From: Marmoricola sp.
GTDB taxonomy: Bacteria; Actinomycetota; Actinomycetes; Propionibacteriales; Nocardioidaceae
Direction of reading: 5' to 3'
Length of the DNA stretch: 41,601 nucleotides
Assembly: GCF_025965215.1 (NCBI RefSeq)
Contig: NZ_JAOPXI010000024.1
Span: forward strand, 1 to 41,601
The notes beneath the pieces were generated by a model. That model was not told the origin of the DNA and did no database searches. It saw nothing but the letters and a program-made list of their open reading frames with translations. Shown here in pieces: positions 1 to 9,821 of this stretch. Within the stretch, counting starts at the first letter, position 1; each line of letters begins with the position of its first letter. Made by a program: the position numbers and the translations under genes.

Positions 1-145
1 ACCTGCCAGGTGGGTCACTCGACGGTCCCGGCGCCAGCCGGGCCTCCAGCGAGGCCAGGCGGCGGGTGAGGCGGAGGAGGGTGACGGCGAGGACGGCGGC
101 CAGGATGGCGAGCCCGATCGCGACCGCCAGCACCACCCACGCCAT
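1..145 (-). CDS. Small membrane protein, 3' part beyond the window
   Basis: An ATG at 145 opens a frame that runs off the left edge; 48 codons are visible. It begins with one hydrophobic helix (about residues 3-24, rich in Val, Ala, Leu and Ile). A basic stretch with Arg pairs follows, then a short LASLEARL segment that may start a coiled coil. This is the layout of small single-pass actinobacterial proteins such as the DUF948 type, often found after rarA and before alaS. Family membership is inferred from layout and position. The gene starts 11 bases after the rarA stop and is probably co-transcribed with it. No strong ribosome binding site is visible. Confidence 0.6.
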   Translation of the reverse strand, partial: MAWVVLAVAIGLAILAAVLAVTLLRLTRRLASLEARLAPGPSSDPPGR

Positions 146-156
146 GGCAGCCAACC

Positions 157-1530
157 CTATCTCCCGCGGATGATCCGCCGGACCCGCTCCCAGCGCTCCT
201 TGACGGCGGCCTCCGCGCCGAGCGTGGTGGGCTGGTAGTACTCCGCGTCGAGGACGACGTCGGGGGCGTACTGCTGCTCGGCGATGCCGTACGGCGCGTC
301 GTGGCTGTAGGTGTACGACGTGCCGTGGCCGAGCGTCTTCGAGCCCTGGTAGTGCGCGTCGCGCAGGTGTGCGGGTACGCCGCCGATCTTGCCGGCCCGC
401 ACGTCGGCCGTGGCGGCGCCGATCGCCATGGTCACGGCGTTCGACTTCGGCGCGATCGCGAGCGCGATGGTGGCGTGCGCGAGGTTGAGCCCGGCCTCCG
501 GCATCCCGATCAGCTGCACGGCCTGGGCCGCGGCCACCGCGGTGGTCAGCGCGGTCGGGTCGGCGAGGCCGATGTCCTCGCTGGCCAGGATCACCAGCCG
601 GCGCGCGATGAACCGCGGGTCCTCCCCCGCCTCGATCATCCGCGCCAGGTAGTGCAGGGCCGCGTCGACGTCGGAGCCGCGGACCGTCTTGATGAACGCG
701 CTGATCACGTCGTAGTGCTGGTCGCCCTGCCGGTCGTAGCGCACCGCGGCACGGTCGACCGCTGTCTCGGTCGTCGCGAGGTCGATCAGGTCGCGACCCT
801 GGGCGACCGCCGCGCCCGCGGCGGCTTCGAGGTAGGTCAGGGATCGTCTGGCGTCGCCGCCTGCAAGCCGGACCAGGTGGTCGCGCGCGTCGTCGTCGAG
901 CTTGAGCGCGTCCGCCAGGCCGCGTTCGTCGGTGAGCGCGTCCTCGATCACCGACCGGATGTCGTCGTCGGTCAACGGTTCCAGGGTCAGCAGCAACGAG
1001 CGCGAGAGCAGCGGCGAGATCACCGAGAAGAACGGGTTCTCGGTGGTGGCCGCGACCAGGGTGACCCAGCGGTTCTCGACCCCCGGCAGCAAGGCGTCCT
1101 GCTGTGCCTTGGTGAACCGGTGCACCTCGTCGACGAACAGGACCGTCTCCTGGCCGGTGGATGCGAGCCGGGCCCGGGCGCTGTCGATCGCCGCCCGGAC
1201 CTCCTTGATCCCGGCCGCGACCGCCGAGACCTCCACGAAGACCCGGTTCGTCTGGCCCGAGACGATCGCGGCGATCGTGGTCTTGCCGGTGCCCGGCGGT
1301 CCCCACAGCAGCAGCGACATCGACTGATCGCCCTCGACCAGTCGACGCAACGGAGCGCCGGGGGCGAGCAGGTGCCCCTGACCGACCAACTCGTCGAGGG
1401 TGCGCGGGCGCATCCGCACGGCCAACGGCGCCGAGGCGTGGCCATTTCCTGCGAGCGAGCCGGCCCCGGCGAGCGTGCCGCCACCCGGGGTCACCGGCAC
1501 GGCGGCCTCGAACAGTCCCTCGTCGTCCAT
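157..1530 (-). CDS. rarA: Replication-associated recombination protein A (RarA/MgsA AAA+ ATPase)
   Basis: A 457-residue AAA+ ATPase of the clamp-loader-like RarA/MgsA family, which acts at stalled replication forks together with SSB. The conserved part begins with [11 protein letters not shown] (about residue 41). Walker A is GPPGTGKT (77-84) and Walker B is LFVDEVH (131-137). Sensor residues and the C-terminal tetramerisation region follow, with total length close to E. coli RarA (447). The first 40 residues are Gly/Ala-rich and unlike the family core. No Shine-Dalgarno precedes the ATG, and a TAGGCT -10-like hexamer lies six bases upstream, so the mRNA may be leaderless. A cut small membrane protein gene follows 11 bases later. 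Confidence 0.95.
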   Translation of the reverse strand: MDDEGLFEAAVPVTPGGGTLAGAGSLAGNGHASAPLAVRMRPRTLDELVGQGHLLAPGAPLRRLVEGDQSMSLLLWGPPGTGKTTIAAIVSGQTNRVFVEVSAVAAGIKEVRAAIDSARARLASTGQETVLFVDEVHRFTKAQQDALLPGVENRWVTLVAATTENPFFSVISPLLSRSLLLTLEPLTDDDIRSVIEDALTDERGLADALKLDDDARDHLVRLAGGDARRSLTYLEAAAGAAVAQGRDLIDLATTETAVDRAAVRYDRQGDQHYDVISAFIKTVRGSDVDAALHYLARMIEAGEDPRFIARRLVILASEDIGLADPTALTTAVAAAQAVQLIGMPEAGLNLAHATIALAIAPKSNAVTMAIGAATADVRAGKIGGVPAHLRDAHYQGSKTLGHGTSYTYSHDAPYGIAEQQYAPDVVLDAEYYQPTTLGAEAAVKERWERVRRIIRGR

Positions 1531-1536
1531 CCAGTC

Positions 1537-1565
1537 AGCCTACGGACTGTCTCACCAGCGTTGTC
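1537..1565 (-). promoter_or_regulatory. Candidate leaderless promoter of rarA
   Basis: Read on the minus strand, TAGGCT at 1542-1537 lies six bases before the rarA ATG, which would place the transcription start at or next to the A of the ATG. The -35 area (about 1560-1565, GACAAC) is weak. The region also holds two short inverted repeats: CAGTC/GACTG at 1533-1549 and CACCAG/CTGGTG at 1553-1568. The absence of a ribosome binding site fits leaderless translation, which is common in actinobacteria. Inference only. Confidence 0.3.
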
Positions 1566-1668
1566 TGGTGCGGGGCATCGCAAGGCGGAGGAGGGAAGGC
1601 GGCCCTTTGAGCGGAGCGGGCCGTCGACCGACGACAACGGGGCCAGGTCCCGTGCCAGGCCGCGCCGG

Positions 1669-2847
1669 TCACGTGCCTGCGCGCTGGCCTGTCTTCAGAT
1701 CCAGCCAGGTGGTGTCGTACCCCGGAGCATTGAGCTGGATGTCCGCGGTCGCGCCCGAGACGGCGTTGCCGTGGTCGTCGACACCACAGATCGCCGTGGT
1801 GACCGGGCGCTGCGGCGCGTGGCCCAGTTCGCCCGGGAAGTGACAGGCGACCTTGTGGCGGGGTCCGACCTGGAGCAGAGGTGGCTCGACCTTGGAGCAG
1901 ATCTCCTGGGCCATCGAGCACCGGGTCCGGAAGCGGCACCCCGACGGCGGGTTGATCGGGCTCGGGACGTCGCCCTCGAGGCGGATCCGCTCGCGCCGTC
2001 CACCGATCGCCGCCTGCTTCACGTCGGGCACCGCGGACAGCAGCGCCTGGGTGTACGGGTGGTGCGGGTGGTTGTACAGCGTCTCGCGATCGGCGATCTC
2101 GACGATCTTGCCGAGGTACATGACCGCGATCTCGGGGCAGAAGTGCCGCACGATCGCGAGGTCGTGGGCGATGAACAGGAACCCGATCCCGAACTCGCGC
2201 TGGACGTCCTGGAGCAGGTTGATCACCTGGGCCTGGATCGACACGTCGAGGGCTGAGACGGGCTCGTCGGCGACCAGGAGCTTCGGCTGGAGCGTCAGGG
2301 AGCGGGCGATGCCGATCCGCTGGCGCTGACCCCCGGAGAACTCGTGCGGGTAGCGGTTGTAGTGCTCGGGGTTGAGACCGACCACCTCCAGCAGCTCCTG
2401 GACCCGCGGCAGCACCTTGTTCTTCGGTACCACCTTGTGGATCAGCAGCGGCGCCCCGACGATCGCGCCGACCGTGTGCCGCGGGTTCAGCGAGGTGGCC
2501 GGGTCCTGGAAGATCATCTGGATCTCCCGGCGCAACGGCAGCAGCTCGCGCTGGCTGAGGTGCGCGATGTTCCTGCCGTCGAAGTTGATCTCGCCGTCCG
2601 TGGGTTCGTACAGCCGCGTGATCAGCCGACCAGTGGTCGACTTGCCGCAGCCCGACTCACCGACGAGGCCCAGCGAGCCGCCCTTGGGCACCTGGAAGGA
2701 GACCCCGTCGACGGCTTGCACGTGCCCAATCGTGCGTTGGAAGATCCCGCGGTACTTGACCGGGAAGTACATCTGCAGGTCCTGGACGGTCAGGATGGGG
2801 GGTGCCGTCACGTCCAGCGGTGTCGCAGCGTGCGCCAGCTCGCTCAC
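1669..2847 (-). CDS. Oligopeptide ABC transporter, ATP-binding subunit (DppF/OppF type)
   Basis: A 392-residue cytoplasmic ATPase that energises peptide uptake with the DppD-like partner encoded just upstream. Walker A is GESGCGKS (63-70), the ABC signature is [15 protein letters not shown], and Walker B is [12 protein letters not shown]. The oligopeptide-specific C-terminal domain is present, with the conserved CRFRTRC pattern and further Cys residues that bind an iron-sulfur cluster in many members. About 50 residues beyond that domain have no obvious counterpart. The ATG overlaps the stop of the upstream ATPase gene by four bases (ATGA), so the two are translationally coupled. It is the last gene of the five-gene importer operon. 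Substrate is not deducible beyond peptides or nickel-like solutes of this family. Confidence 0.92.
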   Translation of the reverse strand: MSELAHAATPLDVTAPPILTVQDLQMYFPVKYRGIFQRTIGHVQAVDGVSFQVPKGGSLGLVGESGCGKSTTGRLITRLYEPTDGEINFDGRNIAHLSQRELLPLRREIQMIFQDPATSLNPRHTVGAIVGAPLLIHKVVPKNKVLPRVQELLEVVGLNPEHYNRYPHEFSGGQRQRIGIARSLTLQPKLLVADEPVSALDVSIQAQVINLLQDVQREFGIGFLFIAHDLAIVRHFCPEIAVMYLGKIVEIADRETLYNHPHHPYTQALLSAVPDVKQAAIGGRRERIRLEGDVPSPINPPSGCRFRTRCSMAQEICSKVEPPLLQVGPRHKVACHFPGELGHAPQRPVTTAICGVDDHGNAVSGATADIQLNAPGYDTTWLDLKTGQRAGT

Positions 2848-3893
2848 GGCGTCTCCTTCACGAGGTCAGGGGCGATTTCCGGGAGGACCTCGGCGACGTA
2901 CACCTCGTCAGGGTTGGCCAGGTGGCAACGCTTGACGTGGTTGCCGCCGGATCGTGCCGGCGTCAGGTCCGGGACCTGGGTCGTGCACAGGTCCCCCGGG
3001 ACCTTGTCGCGGTGGTCGCACCGCGGGTTGAAGGCGCAGCCCGGAGGCGGGCTCAGCAGACTCGGCGGATTGCCCCTGATCGGGATCAGCTTGGCGTTGG
3101 TGTCGGCAGTGAGGTCCGGGACGCTCGACAGCAGTCCCCAGGTGTACGGCATCTCCGGGTGCGTGAGGATCTCCTTGCAGGGTCCGTACTCAACAGCCCG
3201 TCCCGCATACATCACGAGCACGTCATCCGCCATCTCCGCCACCACGCCGAGGTCGTGGGTGATGATGATGATGGCGGAGTTGAACTCGCGCTGCAGGTCC
3301 TGGAGCAGGTCGAGGATCTGGGCCTGCACGGTGACGTCGAGGGCGGTGGTCGGTTCGTCGGCGATCAACAGGCCGGGATTGTTGATCAGGCCCATCGCGA
3401 TCATCGCCCGCTGCCGCATGCCACCGGAGAACTGGTGCGGGTAGTCGTCGACCCGGCGATCCGGTTGCGGGATGCCCACCCGGTCGAGCATCTCGATCGC
3501 ACGCGCCTTCGCGGCCTTCTTGCTCACCTTGTTGTGCACGAGGTAGGCCTCGGCGATCTGGTTGCCGACGGTGTAGTACGGGTGCATCGCTGACAACGGG
3601 TCCTGGAAGATCATCGCCACGTCACGGCCGCGGTGACGCCTCATCTGCTCATCGTTGAGCTGGAGGAGATCGTCCCCGTCGAGCAGGATCTCGCCGCTCA
3701 CCTTCGCGTTGGTCCCGCGATGCAGTCCGAGGATCGCCGAACTCGACACAGACTTGCCCGAGCCGGATTCACCGACGATGCCGAGGGTCTTGCCGCGCTC
3801 GACCTCGTAGGAAAGTCCGTCGGTCGCCTTGACGACACCGTCGACGGTCGGGAAGTGCACGACGAGGTCACGCACCGACAGGTAGCTGGTCAT
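2844..3893 (-). CDS. Oligopeptide ABC transporter, ATP-binding subunit (DppD/OppD type)
   Basis: A 349-residue ATPase of the peptide/nickel importer family. Walker A is GESGSGKS, the signature is [15 protein letters not shown], and Walker B is [12 protein letters not shown] with the following H-loop THDLGVV. The C-terminal oligopeptide domain carries CAFNPRC and a later Cys, as in DppD/OppD. Length is normal for the family. It starts 13 bases after the dppB-like stop and overlaps the next ATPase by four bases. The two ATPases would form the heterodimer under the two permeases encoded upstream. Confidence 0.93.
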   Translation of the reverse strand: MTSYLSVRDLVVHFPTVDGVVKATDGLSYEVERGKTLGIVGESGSGKSVSSSAILGLHRGTNAKVSGEILLDGDDLLQLNDEQMRRHRGRDVAMIFQDPLSAMHPYYTVGNQIAEAYLVHNKVSKKAAKARAIEMLDRVGIPQPDRRVDDYPHQFSGGMRQRAMIAMGLINNPGLLIADEPTTALDVTVQAQILDLLQDLQREFNSAIIIITHDLGVVAEMADDVLVMYAGRAVEYGPCKEILTHPEMPYTWGLLSSVPDLTADTNAKLIPIRGNPPSLLSPPPGCAFNPRCDHRDKVPGDLCTTQVPDLTPARSGGNHVKRCHLANPDEVYVAEVLPEIAPDLVKETP

Positions 3894-3906
3894 CTGCGCA
3901 ATGCTC

Positions 3907-4923
3907 CTAGCCGACCCGCACGCGCGGGTCGATGACGGCGTAGAGGATGTCCACGATGATGTTGGCCACGATCACGAAGGCCGCCAGCAGCAGCACCAGG
4001 CCCAGGGTGGTCGGTAGGTCGAACGTCTGGATCGAGTCGACCGCAAGCTTGCCGAGGCCATTGAAGTTGAACACCTGCTCGGTGATGATCGCGCCTCCGA
4101 GAAGGCCCGCGAAATCGAGGCCCGCCAACGTGACGATCGGGGTCAGAGCGGCGCGCATGGTGTGCTTGACCAGGATCTTGCGGGGGGCCAGGCCCTTGGC
4201 CTTCGCGGTGCGCAGGTAGTCCTCGGACATCGACTCGAGGACGAAGGCGCGGGTGATCCGGACGTACCCGGCCATGTAGAAGAGCGCGAGCGTCAGCGCC
4301 GGCAGGAAGAGGTTGCTCAGCCAGCCCCAGACGCCCCCGTCGGCGATCGACGTGTACGACGGAACGGCCACCAGTCCCCACTTGATCGCAGGGAACTCGA
4401 TCAGGAACAGGCCCATCCAGAACGTGGGGAGCGCATAGAAGACCAGACTTATGCCGACGACGCCGCGGTCCACGATCGATCCCTTGGTCAGGGCAGCGAT
4501 CGCGCCGAGCGAGATGCCGCCTGCGATCCACATCAGGAAGGCGACCAGGGCGAGCGACGCGGAGATCGGGATCTTGTCCTTCAGCTCCGACGTGACGTTG
4601 ATCAGGTTCACCTGGGAGTAACCCAGGCACGGCGCCGAACAGTGCGAGATCAGCTGTGGCGCCGACTTCCGCAGTGCCGGATCCTCCGGGTAGTCACGCC
4701 CCTTGACCACGCCGACCGCAAAGTCCTTCCACTGCACAGGCCACGGCTTGTCGAAGCCAAGGGCCTTGTCCGTCTGCTTGATGAGCGCAGGAGGGCAGCT
4801 CTTGCCGCACGCGAACTTTCCGGGATCGAGCGGCGAGGCGAAGAACAGGAAGTAGGTGACGAAGCTCATCACCACGAGCATGATCACGCCCGTGAAGCAT
4901 CGCCGGACGACGTAGGCGAACAT
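3907..4923 (-). CDS. Oligopeptide ABC transporter permease (DppB/OppB type)
   Basis: A 338-residue inner-membrane permease with about six membrane helices. The first helix (MFAYVVRRCFTGVIMLVVM) is followed by a long extracytoplasmic loop of roughly 100 residues. The BPD-transport coupling segment sits near AKAKGLAPRKILVKHTMR. The loop contains two close Cys pairs (CGKSC and CSAPC), which could form disulfides outside the cell; this is more Cys than I expect in a DppB loop. The ATG follows an 18-base perfect palindrome and a GAGGTGG ribosome binding site. It is separated from the binding-protein gene by 125 bases holding two hairpins. Confidence 0.92.
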   Translation of the reverse strand: MFAYVVRRCFTGVIMLVVMSFVTYFLFFASPLDPGKFACGKSCPPALIKQTDKALGFDKPWPVQWKDFAVGVVKGRDYPEDPALRKSAPQLISHCSAPCLGYSQVNLINVTSELKDKIPISASLALVAFLMWIAGGISLGAIAALTKGSIVDRGVVGISLVFYALPTFWMGLFLIEFPAIKWGLVAVPSYTSIADGGVWGWLSNLFLPALTLALFYMAGYVRITRAFVLESMSEDYLRTAKAKGLAPRKILVKHTMRAALTPIVTLAGLDFAGLLGGAIITEQVFNFNGLGKLAVDSIQTFDLPTTLGLVLLLAAFVIVANIIVDILYAVIDPRVRVG

Positions 4924-4941
4924 TCTTGAACCACCTCACCA

Positions 4942-4959
4942 GGCGACGACGTCGTCGCC
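4942..4959 (-). repeat. 18-base perfect palindrome in the dppB-like leader
   Basis: GGCGACGAC followed directly by GTCGTCGCC gives a perfect 9+9 palindrome. It ends about 18 bases before the dppB-like start and just before its GAGGTGG ribosome binding site. It may fold in the mRNA and limit translation, or serve as a protein binding site. No direct evidence separates these. Confidence 0.6.
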
Positions 4960-4985
4960 CGTGTACCGACTGGTAGGGACAGAGA

Positions 4986-5018
4986 CCGGGGTGGAGGAGG
5001 TGTCCTCCTCCACCCCGG
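4986..5018 (-). terminator. Strong intercistronic hairpin after the binding-protein gene
   Basis: A perfect 15-base stem (CCGGGGTGGAGGAGG paired with its complement) around a TGT loop lies 30 bases after the binding-protein stop codon. No T-run follows on the minus strand, so it is more likely an mRNA-stabilising or partial-termination hairpin than a full terminator. Placed between the binding protein and the remaining importer genes, it would raise binding protein over membrane components, as known for periplasmic-binding-protein operons such as malE-malF. Confidence 0.75.
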
Positions 5019-5048
5019 CATCTTGTTCGGATCAGTTCTGATCCAGTG

Positions 5049-6779
5049 TCACTTCACACTGCTGGCAACGTCGATCGGGCCCAGGTCGGGGTATCCGTTC
5101 GAGGCTGCGTTGTTGGTGTAGTTCAGGACTTCCGATCCGTGGATCATGTAGAAGATCGGAATGTCCAGCGGGATGTACGCGACATCCTTGGCCAGCAACT
5201 GGTCTGCCTGCTGCAGGAACGTCGTCTGGTCGGTCAGCGACGACGAGTTCTGAGCCTTGTCCACCAGTGCGTTGAACGGGTCGCTCTTGTAGGCGCCGTA
5301 GTCCTGACCGTTGGACTTCGAGGTCAGGTTCGGGCGACTGTCGAACAGCGGCGCGGTCACCGTGATGGCCGACGGCCAGTCAGCACCCCACCCTGCCCAG
5401 ATCAGGTCGGCTGCCTGGTTGGGCTGCTGGATGTTGGTGTAGTAGACGTCGGAGTTCGCGACACCCTGGAGGGTGACCTTGAACCCGGCTGCCTGCCATG
5501 CCGACTGCAGCACACGAGCCTGAGCATCCGCCGTCGGCGTGCTCGGGTAGGTGTAGGTGAGCGGGTAGGGCATCTTGACGCCTGCCGACTGCAGCAGCGT
5601 CTTGGCCTGGGCCGGGTTGCCACTGCCACCCGGGAACAGGTTGGCCTGGTAACCCTTGACCAGCGGGCTGACGATGTCAGTCGCCGGCTTGTAGGCCTTG
5701 GGACCACCGCCGGCAGCAACCCAGGCGGTGTCGTCGGTCGACATCGCGATCGCCTGCCGCACCTTCAGGTTCTTCAGGCGGTTGAAGTTGAGCACCAGGT
5801 AGTCGACGTACGGCGACGTGACGCTCACCGTGCGGCTGGCCACCGGCCCGAGGACCTGGCTGAACTTCGAGGACGGGATCGACTGCTGCGTGACAGCGCC
5901 CTTGTTCGGACCCGCGTCAGCGACCAGCTGGTCGGTGATCTGCTCCGACGTCTGGCCGACCTTGAAGATGATCTCGTTCGGCAGTGCCTTGCGCACGTTC
6001 GGCGAGTCGGTCGACGCACTGTAGTTCGGGTTCCGGACGAAGGTGCCGCCGGTCTCCTTGCTCCAGGTGCCGCCCTGCAGCTCGTACGGGCCGTCGGAGA
6101 AGATCTGGTAGTTGGACTTGTCGCCCTGGTCCTTGTCGGCCCGGTACGGGTCCATCATGTGCAGCGCCGCGATCGCCTCCGGGAAGTCCGGCCAGGGCTT
6201 CTTGAAGTGGTAGGTGATCGTGTTGCCCGAGCAGGTGATGGCCTTGTCGAACAGCGCCTGGCCGTCCTTCTTGTACGGGCCGTCGTACGCCGGCAGACCG
6301 GTCTTCGCGTCCGTCGGGATGTCGAGGTAGGTCAGGATGTAGTTCGGCCCACCGGTGATGACGTCCGTAGCGAAGACGCGCGACGCGCCGTACTTGAAGT
6401 CCTCACAGGTGATGGCCTTGCCGTCCTGCCACTTCACGCCGTTCTTGATCGTGTACGACCAGGTCTTGGCGTTGTTGGTCGACGTACCAGTGGTCGTCGC
6501 CAGGTCCGGGACCGGCGTGGTGGCAACCGTCGGGTCGGACGAGATCGGGAATGCGACGAGCCCGCGATAGACGGTCCGGCTGAAGTTGGTCATCTCGACG
6601 CCCAGGTAGCTGCGCTGGGGATCGGTGTGTTCGTAGGCGGACCGCACGTAATACGTCAGGGTTCCACCGCCCTTGGTGTTGGAGTTCGCGTTCGAACTAC
6701 CGCCTCCACAGGCAGCGAGTGTGGCTGCCAAAGCTGCTGCAGTCGCAACCGCAAGCGCCTTTGTTCGATAGCTGGCCAT
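5049..6779 (-). CDS. Peptide-binding lipoprotein of the ABC importer (SBP_bac_5)
   Basis: A 576-residue extracellular solute-binding protein of family 5 (DppA/OppA-like). The N-terminus is a lipoprotein signal: basic start, Ala-rich helix, lipobox LAAC with the lipid-carrying Cys at residue 24, then a GGGSSN linker. The family 5 body follows, with the typical stretch giving the operon's projected cell positions and values (for example YRGLVAFPISSDP near residue 70 and KNGVKWQDGKAITCEDF near 120). A GGAGAGG ribosome binding site precedes the ATG. It captures peptides at the outer face of the membrane for the permeases. It lies second in the operon, after the dppC-like gene, which is not the common order. 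Confidence 0.93.
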   Translation of the reverse strand: MASYRTKALAVATAAALAATLAACGGGSSNANSNTKGGGTLTYYVRSAYEHTDPQRSYLGVEMTNFSRTVYRGLVAFPISSDPTVATTPVPDLATTTGTSTNNAKTWSYTIKNGVKWQDGKAITCEDFKYGASRVFATDVITGGPNYILTYLDIPTDAKTGLPAYDGPYKKDGQALFDKAITCSGNTITYHFKKPWPDFPEAIAALHMMDPYRADKDQGDKSNYQIFSDGPYELQGGTWSKETGGTFVRNPNYSASTDSPNVRKALPNEIIFKVGQTSEQITDQLVADAGPNKGAVTQQSIPSSKFSQVLGPVASRTVSVTSPYVDYLVLNFNRLKNLKVRQAIAMSTDDTAWVAAGGGPKAYKPATDIVSPLVKGYQANLFPGGSGNPAQAKTLLQSAGVKMPYPLTYTYPSTPTADAQARVLQSAWQAAGFKVTLQGVANSDVYYTNIQQPNQAADLIWAGWGADWPSAITVTAPLFDSRPNLTSKSNGQDYGAYKSDPFNALVDKAQNSSSLTDQTTFLQQADQLLAKDVAYIPLDIPIFYMIHGSEVLNYTNNAASNGYPDLGPIDVASSVK

Positions 6780-6864
6780 TACCTCTCCTTCTCCGTGCGC
6801 ACCCGAGTGGGCGTCACTATCGACAGCTCCGTGCTGCCGAAATCTGGGGTCGTGCTGGGCGTCG

Positions 6865-7872
6865 TCATCGGTCGCCCTTCGGGTCGAGCGCGTCGCGCAG
6901 GCCGTCGCCCAGCAGGTTGAAGCTGACGACGATGATCGCGAGCAGGAGCGCCGGGTACAGGAAGTAGGAGAAGTCCGAGCCGGAGAAGTTCACCGAGTCG
7001 CCGAGGATGTTGCCCAGCGTCGGCGTGGGCGGCGGGATCCCGACGCCCAGGAAGGCCAGCGCCGCTTCGGCCGAGACGTAGGCCGGCATGATCAGGGTGA
7101 ACTGGACCAGGACCGGGGCCCACAGATTGGGCAGGATCTCCTTGAAGTAGATCCGCCCCCGCGATGCCCCCGACAACCTGGCCGCGTCTATGAATTCCCG
7201 CTCCCGGATCGACAGCACCTGTCCGCGGATCAGGCGGGCGATCGAAGGCCAGCCGAACAGCCCCAGAACCAGGACCTCGTAGACGCCGTTGGGGATCGGG
7301 TCGGTTGCTTCGCCGGGCAGGATCTTCGCGAAGAGCGCGACCCCGGTGGTCGACAGCGCCAGCAGCATCAGGGTCTGCGGGAAGGAGAGCGTCATGTCGA
7401 TGAACCGGCCGATGACAGCGTCGACGTAGCCGCCGCTGAACCCGGAAATGATCCCGAGCACGACACCGATCACGACAGCGACGACGGTCGCGCAGATCGC
7501 GATCGTCAGCGAAAAGGTGATCCCGTAGGAGAGGCGCGACAGGAAGTCAGTCCCGACACGTGGCTCGACCCCGAGCAGGTGGTGCCAACTGGTGCCGCCC
7601 CAGGATCCGCTGGGAATCCCACCGAGGTCGATGTTGAGGAGCTTCTGATCCTGCCCGTAGGGCTTGGAGACACCAACCTTGACCAGGATGGGCGAGACGA
7701 TGCCCGCGGCGAAGTAGAACACCACGATCCAGAAGGAGATCATCGAGAGGCGGTCGCGCCGGAATCGGTTGTAGGCGAGCCGGGTCGGTGACTGACCGGC
7801 GACCAAGCCGGTCGCGGTGATCTGCGGGTCGATGGGTTCTGCTACCTCGAGCTGGGACTCCGGAAAGGACAT
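6865..7872 (-). CDS. Oligopeptide ABC transporter permease (DppC/OppC type)
   Basis: A 335-residue permease with an N-terminal cytoplasmic segment typical of OppC_N, six membrane helices and the coupling segment around REREFIDAARLSGASRGRIYFKEILPN. I chose the ATG at 7872 because GAGGTG lies about five bases upstream. The open frame extends 32 codons further to 7968, but that part (PASHRVASGAGLRRSRGP) looks non-coding. As first gene of the operon it departs from the usual SBP-B-C-D-F order. The gap of 170 bases to aspS (7873-8042) shows no clear promoter or terminator to me, though the operon promoter should lie there. Confidence 0.92.
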   Translation of the reverse strand: MSFPESQLEVAEPIDPQITATGLVAGQSPTRLAYNRFRRDRLSMISFWIVVFYFAAGIVSPILVKVGVSKPYGQDQKLLNIDLGGIPSGSWGGTSWHHLLGVEPRVGTDFLSRLSYGITFSLTIAICATVVAVVIGVVLGIISGFSGGYVDAVIGRFIDMTLSFPQTLMLLALSTTGVALFAKILPGEATDPIPNGVYEVLVLGLFGWPSIARLIRGQVLSIREREFIDAARLSGASRGRIYFKEILPNLWAPVLVQFTLIMPAYVSAEAALAFLGVGIPPPTPTLGNILGDSVNFSGSDFSYFLYPALLLAIIVVSFNLLGDGLRDALDPKGDR

Positions 7873-8042
7873 CAGCACCTCATCGACGGGTTGGTCGGAC
7901 AGATTCCGCGCTGGCCCTCGAGATCGTCGCAAGCCTGCGCCGGACGCGACTCTATGTGACGCAGGCACCAGGAAGGATCACCCTCTGGTAACGATATGAA
8001 CACGACGTGCCACGGACCCGGCTCAGCGAGTCCTCCGGAAGT

Positions 8043-9821
8043 TCACCCCTCCGACGAAAGATCCTTCGCCGCGACGGCGTCGACGCCCGCTTCTGCCCGC
8101 TGTGCCGGGGTAATGGGAGCGGGTGCCGCCGTCAGGGGGTCGAAGCCTCCGCCGCTCTTCGGGAACGCGATCACGTCGCGGATCGAGTCGGTCCTGGCGA
8201 GCAGGGCGCAGATCCGGTCCATCCCGACGGCGATGCCGCCGTGCGGCGGGGCTCCGAAGGCGAAGGCGTCGAGCAGGAACCCGAACTTCTCCTGCGCCTC
8301 CTCGGCCGACAGGCCCATGACCGCGAAGACCCGCTTCTGGATGTCCTCGCGATGGATCCGGATCGAGCCACCGCCCAGCTCGTTGCCGTTGCAGACGATG
8401 TCGTAGGCGTACGCCAGCGCGCTGCCCGGGTCGGTGTCGAAGGTGTCGGCGAACTCGGGCTTGGGGCCGGTGAACGCGTGGTGGACGGCCGTCCAGGCGC
8501 CCGCACCGACCGCGACGTCACCACTGGCGACAGCGTCGGAGCTCGGTTCGAACATCGGCGCGTCGACCACCCAGGTGAAGGCGAAGGTGCTCTCGTCGAT
8601 CAACCCACCGCGTCGACCGATCTCCAGGCGGGCCGCACCGAGAAGCGCGCGACTGGACTTCACCGGTCCGGCGGCGAAGAAGATGCAGTCGCCCGGGCCG
8701 GCGCCGACCTGAGCTGCCAGCCCTGCGGCCTCGGCGTCGGTCAGGTTCTTGGCCACCGGGCCGGCGAGCTGGCCGTCGTCGCCGACCAGGACGTAGGCGA
8801 GGCCCCTAGCGCCGCGCTGCTTGGCCCAGTCCTGCCAGGCGTCCAGCTTCTTGCGGGGCTGGCTCGCTCCGCCGGGCATCACCACGGCGCCGACGTACTC
8901 GGCCTGGAAGACCCGGAAGGTGGTGTCCTTGAAGTACTCAGTGCACTCGACGAGCTCGAGGCCCATGCGCAGGTCGGGCTTGTCGGACCCGAACCGTCGC
9001 ATGGCCTCGGCATAGGTCATCCGCGGGATCGGTCGCGGAATCTCGACGTCGATCAGCTTCCACATCGCGGCGAGGACGTCCTCCATCAGGGAGATCACGT
9101 CGTCCTGGTCGGCGAAGCTCATCTCGATGTCGAGCTGGGTGAACTCCGGTTGACGGTCGGCGCGGAAGTCCTCGTCGCGGTAGCAGCGCGCGATCTGGTA
9201 GTACCGTTCCATCCCGGCGACCATCAGCAGCTGCTTGAACAGCTGCGGGCTCTGCGGCAACGCGTACCAGCTGCCCGGCTGGAGGCGTGCCGGTACCAGG
9301 AAGTCGCGTGCACCCTCGGGTGTCGACCGGGTCAGCGTCGGCGTCTCGATCTCGACGAAGTCGTGGGCGTCCAGGACGTCGCGGGCAGCCTTGTTGACCT
9401 TGCTGCGCAGACGCAGCGCAGCGTTCGGCCCGCTGCGACGCAGGTCGAGGTAGCGGTGTTTGAGACGCGCCTCCTCCCCGACCTCCACGTGATCGTCGAT
9501 CGGGAACGGCAGCGCGGCCGATTCGTTGAGGACCTCGACGTCGGTCGCGATGACCTCGACCTCGCCCGATCCCAGGTTCGGGTTGCTGTTGCCTTCGGGG
9601 CGCAACGAGACCTCGCCGGTGACCTTGAGGCAGAACTCGTTGCGCAGGTTGCCCGCGACGTCCTCGTCCCGGATCACGACCTGGACGACGCCGCTGGCCT
9701 CGCGCAGGTCGATGAACGCGACGCCGCCGTGATCGCGCCTGCGGGCTACCCAGCCGGCCAGGGTGACGGTCTGACCGACGTTCTCAGCGCGAAGGGCGCC
9801 GGCGTCGTGGGTGCGGATCAC
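8043..9821 (-). CDS. aspS: Aspartyl-tRNA synthetase
   Basis: 592 residues, close to the bacterial norm (E. coli 590). It has the OB-fold anticodon-binding domain first ([25 protein letters not shown]), then the class II catalytic core with motif 2 ([19 protein letters not shown]) and motif 3 near the end ([14 protein letters not shown]). The bacterial GAD insertion lies between. It charges tRNA-Asp; in many actinobacteria the enzyme is non-discriminating and also serves tRNA-Asn, which cannot be judged here. The GTG start at 9821 overlaps the hisS stop by four bases (GTGA). The open frame continues upstream across hisS, but that part is in the wrong frame for either protein. Confidence 0.97.
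   Translation of the reverse strand: MIRTHDAGALRAENVGQTVTLAGWVARRRDHGGVAFIDLREASGVVQVVIRDEDVAGNLRNEFCLKVTGEVSLRPEGNSNPNLGSGEVEVIATDVEVLNESAALPFPIDDHVEVGEEARLKHRYLDLRRSGPNAALRLRSKVNKAARDVLDAHDFVEIETPTLTRSTPEGARDFLVPARLQPGSWYALPQSPQLFKQLLMVAGMERYYQIARCYRDEDFRADRQPEFTQLDIEMSFADQDDVISLMEDVLAAMWKLIDVEIPRPIPRMTYAEAMRRFGSDKPDLRMGLELVECTEYFKDTTFRVFQAEYVGAVVMPGGASQPRKKLDAWQDWAKQRGARGLAYVLVGDDGQLAGPVAKNLTDAEAAGLAAQVGAGPGDCIFFAAGPVKSSRALLGAARLEIGRRGGLIDESTFAFTWVVDAPMFEPSSDAVASGDVAVGAGAWTAVHHAFTGPKPEFADTFDTDPGSALAYAYDIVCNGNELGGGSIRIHREDIQKRVFAVMGLSAEEAQEKFGFLLDAFAFGAPPHGGIAVGMDRICALLARTDSIRDVIAFPKSGGGFDPLTAAPAPITPAQRAEAGVDAVAAKDLSSEG

Noticed and set aside
301-2256. Long open frame on the plus strand across rarA and the first ATPase gene
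   Set aside because: It is antisense to two clear genes, has Arg/Val/Asp-biased composition typical of GC-rich shadow frames, and no recognisable domain.
5046-6920. Long plus-strand open frame opposite the binding-protein gene
   Set aside because: Antisense shadow of a well-supported lipoprotein gene; no domain and no ribosome binding site.
7873-8042. Promoter for the peptide importer
   Set aside because: TATCGT-like hexamers exist on the minus strand but no convincing -35 partner at 16-18 bases.
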